Assembly: GCA_034359265.1 (NCBI GenBank)
Contig: CP136896.1
Location: 5,983,501 to 6,047,500 of the forward strand
Reading direction: 5' to 3'
Source: Canna indica
Taxonomy: Eukaryota; Streptophyta; Magnoliopsida; Zingiberales; Cannaceae
DNA: 64,000 nt
The translations under genes were made by a program, and so were the position numbers. Positions 37,801-46,800 of this stretch are shown here, piece by piece. The notes beneath the pieces are model-generated. The model was not told the origin of the DNA, did no database searches, and worked only from the letters and a program-made list of their open reading frames with translations. The stretch's first letter is position 1, and every line of letters begins with the position of its first letter.

Positions 37801-40800
37801 ATATATCTTATATTAAAGGTCTAAATTGTTATCCTAATTTTGGTACCAAAATTAAGAACAAATTTATGAAATATATCATTACATATTAAGCTTCCACCAT
37901 TGATGTACTATTGGCGCCAAAATTTGGATATTTTTAAGAATTTTGTCGTTATTATTATAGTGGAAAATATTAGTTCCATTAAGTGTGTGTTAATTGACTA
38001 ATTTCTTTGTTGTATTTTATGGAGGAAATAAAACTAATAGTCCTAAGGGCATAGTTTTAAATACTGTACCGTACTTGGCATAACGATCCATATTTATCTG
38101 ATTTTGGATAACCAACTTGGTACCAAGGTGTATGGAATGTATCGCCCCGTGTAGAGCTCATACGGGGTGGTACATGCCCAATGGCTGGTTTTCAGCCCTT
38201 GGGCATGCTTTGTACTGATTTTATGGTTTGGGGAACTATATAAAGCTCCCAAAGCTCTCATTTACCCTCTCACTCATACTCTCTCAAAATTTTCTAATTC
38301 TCTCAAATTTCTCTCATTTTCTTCACTTTCTTAAAGATCATCCCAATTATGTATGTTTGTTATAGCAGATTTTTTTCATCATTTCAATGTTAAAATGATG
38401 TATTTAGATCTTAATATTATGTTTTGGAGGTTGTTCAATACAGGGTAGTACGGGCCTATTTGTATCCGTCCGTACCGTGTGTCAGTATGGTGTGATGTGG
38501 TACGGTACCGTACGGTACTTACTGATACATACCAGTACAAAGAAATAAAATTAATAATCCTAAGAGCATAGTTTTAGATACCGTACCGTATTGGGCATAA
38601 CGATCCATATTTGTCTGATTTTGGAAAACCAACTCAGTACCAAGGTGTACCGAATGTATCGCCCCGTATAGAGAGCTCATACAGGGTGGTACATGCCCAA
38701 TGGCTGGTTTTCAGCCCTTGGGCATGTTTTGCACCGATTTTATGGTTTGGGGACTATATAAAGCTCCCAAGCTCTCATTTACCCCTCACCCATACTCTCA
38801 AAATTGTCTAATTCTCTCTCAAATTTCTCTCATTTTCTTCACTTTCTTAAAGATCATCCCAATTATGTATGTTTGTTATAGCATGTGTTTTTTCATCATT
38901 TCAATGATAAAATGATGTATTTAGATCTTAAAATTATCTTTTGGAGGTTATATTTTTAAAAAATCGACCACACCATGTGTCATTATGGTATGGTACTCAT
39001 ACATACCAGTACCGGTCATTCACCGAGATCAATACCGGTACGAGATTTTAAACCTTGCCTAAGGGTATTATAGGAATAATGTTAGAGTTCTTGAACTTGA
39101 ACTTGAACTTGAACTTGAACTGAGATCTTGAATGAAAGAAGAAGAGAAGAAGAATAGTAGTAAAGAACACAAGAAGAGAAGAAGAAGACTAAGAGAGAAG
39201 ATGATTAAGAGAGAGTGAAAAGAGATCTTTATTTGAATAGATTCTTGCTTCTTGTTTTACATGACTCTCTTTCATCTTATATACTTATTTCAGTTACTCT
39301 AAAACCACCTTTTAGTTGCTCTAGAACCACCTTTTAGTTACTCTAAAACCACCTTTCAGTTACATTCCAAAAATGACAATTAAACCCTCAACAAAATGAC
39401 TATTACACCCCTCACATTATCAGTTATTGCATCTCTACTTACAAAAAAGTAAAAAGTAAAAACGTAATAAGAAAGAAATATATCTAGTAATGTAGATCCT
39501 TAACATCACCCCCCTCTTCCAGATAAGGCTTGTCCTCAAGCCTTAAAGCAAGGAAAGACTATTGCAATTCCTTCGAGAGCCGTTAGATATCTCAAGAGGT
39601 CTTTTATCAATCTCATCTTCAGCTACAAAATCGATCCAAAATATCTTTTTGCATTCGTGCCTTCTAGAGAAGGGTTCGTCACAATGACAAAGATTTTTGA
39701 ATTCTTCCCACCTTAATTTTGGTTTGTTTTGTCCGACTTTGAAAAACCAAATTTGAGCTTCTTCTTCAAGATGGAAGGAAGCTAAATTCACCCTCATTTC
39801 CTCCGCCGCATGTTGATGTTGAAAGAAACTCTCACATATGTATATACATGCTAATGGGTCCCCCTTACCATCAAATTTGGGAAAATCCAACTTCACGTAC
39901 CAGGGAAGGAGATAGGTATTAGGCCCGTAGGATTCTTCTGCTTGCATGAAAGTATCCTTACCTGGTTTCCTTCCTTTCTCAATCGGACTATTTGATGGGA
40001 TCCGCTCGATCTCCCCCTTGACCAGAACAACATCTACCAATGGCAATGACAACGACTTCACCAATCTTGGCCCTCTATCAGTTGGAGTAGGCAGCAATGC
40101 AACTTCTCCCACAATCTGGGATCCCGTGGCTCCTATTTCTTCCCCTGAATGAGATCGCCCAGCCTTGGAGATCTCAGATTCATGCACAATCATCTCCAAG
40201 CGATTGGAAATCTCGCGGTAGTTGGTCCGCCAAACCTCTTGTTCAATTTTGATTGCAGCTTGATTCTCTTCGAATTTCTGCAACATTTCCTGCTGGCTTG
40301 CCTTCAACATCTCCCGCTCCATCCTAGCAGCAGCTTGATCTTCCTCATAGCGGTGGAGGAATTCATCAAACTTTTTGAAAAATGCTTCCGCCATACTTTC
40401 TTGAGGCTCTGATACCAATTTGTGTTCTTGAACATGAACTTGAGATCTTGAATGAAAGAAGAAGAGAAGAAGAATAGTAGTAAAGAACACAAGAAGAGAA
40501 GAAAAAGACTAAGAGAGAAGATGATTAAGAGAGAAAGAAAAGAGATCTTTATTTGAATAGATTCTTGCTTCTTGTTTTACATGACTCTTTCATCTTATAT
40601 ACTTATTTCAGTTACTCTAAAACCACCTTTTAGTTGCTCTAGAACCACCTTTTAGTTACTCTAAAACCACCTTTCAGTTACATCCAAAAATGACAATTAA
40701 ACCCTCAACAAAATGACTATTACACCCCTCACATTATCAGTTATTGCATCTCTACTTACAAAAAAAGTAAAAAGTAAAAACGTAATAAGAAAGAAATATA

Positions 40801-43800
40801 TCTAGTAATGTAGATCCTTAACAGTATTATAGGAATAATGGAACATTCCTTTCTTTTTCCCTCATCTTTATTTGTTCTAATCAAACATGGGAAATCATGT
40901 TTCCTATTCTTTGCCTTTCTTTTGAATCCAAATGAGAAAATTGAACTGTGGAACTTCATTCTCTTGTCTTGTCTTCTTTTCTCCCTCCTTTATCTTCTCT
41001 TTCACTCCTTTTTGTTCTCTTCTCTTTGTGTTTTCTATATATAGTTTTTTTTTGAAACTGTTGCATTGAAATACCATAAAAGCGTGCTTTTTAACTTTTG
41101 TTTTGGCAACTAAACTAAATTTTTGTCAATTGACATTCTAAGATATCATAATGATCTCTGCATGACATGGGCAATTAAATGTCAAGTTTCAATGTGTTTT
41201 CTCTACAGAAAATTGGAACTTAGGTTGGTATTTTGATTGTTAGAGATTTAGAGACGAGAGCTTAGTCTAGGTCTTTACTAATACCAGAGTGGTTCTTAGA
41301 ACACGCTGGATAATTATATATACATACAAAATTAAGGCAATCACTTGAAGACAGTACACATTGATTTTTGACCTGATTTTTCTATTGGTCATCGTTTGGT
41401 TATTGTAGATACTGTTTTTTTAATTTGTGTATGTTGTCTGTGACCTGTGTTTTTGTTTTGTCTTTGAACATTGAAGTGTTGGCGAGCAGCTTCTTTCTTA
41501 AAGCACAAGATTGATCACAAGGAATCACTTGCACTTGCAAAAAAGTACTTGAGCTTCAGATGCAATGAAGATCAGGTTTATAATGTTTATACTAAATTAA
41601 GATTTTTAAAGAGGAAGTTTTTAAATGAAAACAGTGGTTTAAGGAGCAAAAATGAGTCAAACTCATTAACCCCTGGGCCATCAGTATCGGGAACAGATAC
41701 AACTGGAGAAACTGTCTATGGAATGACTACAAATTCACCAGCATCTAATCTTAATGTATTTGAGAAAGTTGGACATAGAGAGAATCTGCAAAGTCAGAGA
41801 GTTCTTGAACAAGTAACATTGCCAGAGCATGAACAAGCCCTTGTTCGTGAGTCTCCTGCAGATCTACATGAACACCTTGGATCTTTGAAGGATGAACTTC
41901 TGGAAAAAAATATTCATTTGATTGACAAAAATTGTTCAAAGAGGGAACAAGATCTCTTTCTCAAGCAACAAAAAGAAATGTCAGATTTCTATTTGCACAT
42001 GGAAAAGGTGGAGTTGCGCCTAAAAAAAGAGCATGACAAAGGTTTGGAACTTATTCGTGATTTGGTCTTGGATCCAGCTGATAAGAACGAAAAAATTAGA
42101 TTGTTTAAAGAAGAATTTCTAAAGAAAATGGTTATATTTAGGAAGCACATCGGTTGCCAATGTCAAAAACTGAAGGACATGCAATCAGTTGCAAGGGATA
42201 AGGAGCAACAGATAAAGAATCAATGGTTAGAAGAGGCCAAGGCTGGTAAAACAAGAGAATCTCTTGATAATATTCCTTTGTCATATTCTGGGTTCACATT
42301 GGAGGAATTCAATGTAGTAGAGCAAGATGATACTCATGATCGTTTAAGGAATAGAATATATGACTCTGGGGCACACCTCCAAAATGAACAAAGTAGTGAT
42401 TCAATGATCATCAGTGACTTAGCAACTACCCTGCTGGGTTCCAAAAACATTGAAGGGTATACAACTTCTCCTCGAGCAACAAGATGCCTGCCATCTCTGT
42501 TTGATACATTGGTTTCTCATTCCAGTTGTATGGACGAATATGAAGCATTTGGACCAAGAGGGATGCCTTCGGAAGTTCCATCAAATATTGAACATTCAGA
42601 TACAGGTGACATGCAGATGGAATCTGGAGCTCCTTCTGAGATACCTGTGATGGACTTGGTGACTAGTGAGGCCAATGGCACACCTATCAATGTAACAACT
42701 GTTGCAACTGAGAAGCAAGGCATTGCAGTTAACTCGGAAATTTTATGTTTGGGATCTTGTCCATTGGAAAACGTTGAACAATGCAGACATACAAATAATG
42801 GCGAGGCTACATGCTTGACAACTTCATCTGCACAGAATCAGGCAGACTCGCCTTCCCTTGTACATGCAGTAACAAGTCCTGTTTGTGAAAATGGCATATC
42901 TCCAAGCCAGGTGTGTTTGTTTTACTAGTGAGCAAAATAAAGACTATAAATTGCTTCCTATTTATGTTTCCTGCATATGTGAAATTTGCTGTGCATTCAT
43001 CAAATTTTTACTGAAAAATGATTACTTTGTTGAATCAAGTGGTTTCATAGTCTGGAAAAATATTTAAAAGTTTGATGTTCAAGAGAAGGTGTCAGGAGAG
43101 GTCAAGGCACGACAGGAGATTTGGTTTCACACGAGATGTTATCAAACAATGTCATCCTGAAAGGAGAAGTGCCGGTGGTGGGCATTTGGGAAAGTCGGGC
43201 TGTGATGGTTTCCATCTTTCTCTGAGGATGCGGGACGCTCGCAGAATCCATGCCTTCTGGACCACCACAGGTCGTTCTTGGGCAAATCCCATATGAACCA
43301 ATTTTACTGGTTTTATGTCTGATAGACTAGACATACACATCTAGTTTATCAAAAGTGAAAACAGGCTTTGCTTCAAATCCTTTCCTTTATTCCTCACCAT
43401 CCAATGATTTTCTGATCGAGGAGAGGAAGGATATAGAGAATACCAGATCCCGTAGTGCTTGACGCTCGGTGTCACTCTAGTTTTCTCATGGAGCACCTTG
43501 CTAGCTGATTTGTTGAGCTTCCCCTTATACTTCTCCCATAGCCATGCTTAGAATAAGATAAGGAATTAACGCCCTTATGTGGAGGACAGGAAGAGAGTAA
43601 CTTATGAGGATAACAAGGAAAAGTGATGCTGTGCTTGGAAAAGTGACTTTTTGAGGTTCTTATATTTTTCTGCTAGAAGTAACCGTAAACCTTCTGAAGA
43701 GAAATGTTGACAATGGTACTATAAAGTATAAACACACACAAGTAAACTGAAGGCATAAAAGAAGATAGCATGATATGATTTACTAAGCTACAGTTTCCTG

Positions 43801-46800
43801 TTAATACAAATGTTGGTTGTAAAATGTATTCTAATAAATTCAGCCATGGAATTTATAGATGGAGATTTTGATTGCTGTGTCCATTCGTACCTTCTTTTTC
43901 CTTGAGAATTTGTCATGCTAGCATGTCTGTCCTTTGTCCCGTGTCTTCATGCATGGTTCCTAGTAAAAAGCTTACATTGTTGCATATAAGGAATTCGCAC
44001 ACATGTCTTGGACATTTTTCAACAAAATAATATCAAATGAGATGACAAGTTCCAATAAAGCCACTGGTTTGTCTTATCTCAAAGAACAATATAATATGAC
44101 TTGAAAACATACAATTATTTAATGTTGATAATTCCTAGCATGCAAGATCTTTTAGAAAATTATATTTCATGTCTAAAATAGATTGGAATTTATATGTATA
44201 AATGGATTAAATTGTTTGAAGTTTTGATTGCCTCTTAAATGGTTGGGAGTTGGGACCATGACTTTTGGTTGCTACTTGATTCTCACATGCCAGGCATGTT
44301 CTTTAATATTTTCATTCAAGTAGATATTGGTTTGTCTCATTTCTTAGCTGTGCTATTGGAAATTGGTGGGAAGTAGCTAGAATCAATTGAACTCAATATG
44401 AGTGATCAATTTTAGTCAATTTACAACCTCAGAGGACCAAAAGAAGATACAGGAAGGAAAAGTGAACACGGACATTGGGATAAAGTATACCAACTCTGAA
44501 AAATGAAGGCAATTTGTTGTTGCTCCTTGTGACACAGAATTAGGCTCCGCACACTATACATGTTTTTCCATTAGGATATCCTATAAATGGGTGATGGGTC
44601 GATATATTTTTATAGATTTCTAGCGAGTTGAAACAACATATCAACAAGTTGTATTCACTATCAATTTGAGTTGGCCTATTTTAGCCAATTTACAACCTCA
44701 AAGGAAATATAAGATCATATGGGAAATATAAGATAATATGGGGGGAAGAGACAATTCTAATCCAGGATACCAACTCAGAAACATAGAAGATAATTTGTCA
44801 TTGCTTCTTGTGAGCCATTACTAACAAGTTTTTCTATTAGTAGGAATCCTATAAATGTATAACATTATTTTTTCTAGATTTATAACAAGTTGTACCAATA
44901 TGTATCAACAAAGTTGTCTTCGCCCTCAATATTAGTTAGCTAATTTGCAACCTCAACAATAAAAGATAATACAAGAGGGCAAGAGCACTCAAAAATTGGG
45001 ATTGATTGAGAATACGAATTATGAAACATAGAAGAAAATTGGCCATTACTTCTTGTAACACTTTGATTTAGCCATACACCATGAATTGTTACAAGTTGAG
45101 TTGTCTACCTTTAGCTTCAGTTTAAGCATTTTGGGATAGTGGTTTAGGTCTATGAGGTTAATGGGTTAGTTATACCATTGTGCTGGTCACAACACTCCTT
45201 GTGATTGGGAATTAGGCTCCATACTGAACACTTTTTTTCCTATAAGTAGAGGATACTATAGATGTATCCAAATATTTTTCTTGAGTTCAAACAAACTATA
45301 TCAACATGTCAACAAGTTGTATTCGCTATAAATTTTAACTCATTGTAGGTTATAATTTCTAATTTTAACTCATTGGATTTGTAACTACTAAATACCAGGG
45401 TTGGGGTTGTTTCTAAGTGTGTTGAACCACTCAGCACAATTTGGAGCAACCCGAGTGTCATTATCGCTGGATATGGTACGCTTACCAGTCCAAGCAGGTT
45501 TGAGACCAAAACTTCAAACCTTGTTCATGTCAACTGGTAGGTTAGGTTTCATGAATATTGATTATATATTTTCTAGAAACATCTGTTATTTCCTTTTAGC
45601 TTAACTTTTGCTATCGTCAATATTTAAGTCTTGATTTGTTCATGAGGGCACAATGGAATAATGCCCGTTAGGTTTATATATCTCTCTGCATTTTATACTA
45701 TTAAACTCAGGAAATTATATTTCTTGTTATGCATGTGCAGGAAACTTGTCTTGATGGGAATATAAGACCTGGAAAATCTACTGGTTTGGAGGACAGAGAC
45801 AGTGGCTTTCCTGAAGAAGTTCCTGCCTCAAATTTGGCTGATGGTGGAACCTCTCAAATTGAGCTAATCAATAATGACATTACTGTCTCGGATTATTTCA
45901 ACAATCCGTTGCCTGTTTGGAGGGAACCCTCAGCTACACACAGTCAAGAAAGCATAGCTACATCTGGAATTGAAGAGCATTCTACTCAAATACAATATTT
46001 TTCCCAACAAGATGACATGCGAATGCAAGAGACGGCTGCATTATCATCTTCCCTGGTTGGACAATCTAATTATAATTCTCTTGTCTCTCAGTCTGCAGAC
46101 AATTCCGTTTTGCAAAATTCAGACACCAGGTTTCAAAGAAGTATCAGTTGTGATGTAACAAGCACTTCTACCCATCCAGTATCAGTTCATTATCCCCTAT
46201 TTCCACTTACACAGTTGGTTCCTACTCAAGGGCTTCAACCTGAACCCTTGAAAAATGAACTAACTAGTATACGGATGCACGAGGATAGAATTACCAAGAT
46301 GCACGATGACAGGGTTTGTATTCTGTTGCTCTTACTAAAAAGAACTATTCTCCCCCTTCAATTTTTGCTCGTTGATTTTGATGCTTGTATCTTGTTTCTT
46401 TTTTGTTTACAGAAGTTGCAACTTAAACTTAACTGTGACCTAGAGATAGAGATGATCAAGAAGAAGTATGATATACTACTTAAGGATGCAGAATCGGAGT
46501 TTCTTCAAAATAAGGAGATCCTTGAGACCATTTACAACAAAGTATTCATGAATCAAGTTTTAGCTGAAGAGTTCAGGGCTAAATTTATTGAAAACAAGGG
46601 AGTGGCTTCTTCAACTTCACAAGGTATGGAACACACAAGTATTGGTGTGACATATATGCTTTGTGGATGATACTGCTCAAGATATTTCTCTATCTGTTTA
46701 TATTCTTTTTAGCTTCTTTAGTCTTGCAAATGTGTATACATATTGTATCCTACTTTCTTGGATCTTAAGTTTACCTCTAACTTTATTTATCAATTATACA

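Larger units (their letters stand above)
36351..42910 (+). other. MOM1-like exons 17-18: conserved post-helicase and coiled-coil region
   Basis: Exon 17 (36351-36455, 35 codons) encodes [17 protein letters not shown], and exon 18 (41477-42910, 478 codons) begins [20 protein letters not shown]. This junction is strongly conserved in MOM1-type proteins, so the two exons belong together despite a 5.0-kb intron. Exon 18 then has a Lys/Glu-rich predicted coiled coil of about 130 residues (the region around [19 protein letters not shown]) and an acidic, Ser/Thr-rich disordered part. It ends SPSQ at a GT donor at 42911. Confidence 0.82.

Noticed and set aside
43072..43340. ORFs of 74 and 62 codons in intron 18 as an extra exon
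   Set aside because: No family similarity, and no splice phase that joins exon 18 to exon 19 better than the direct junction.
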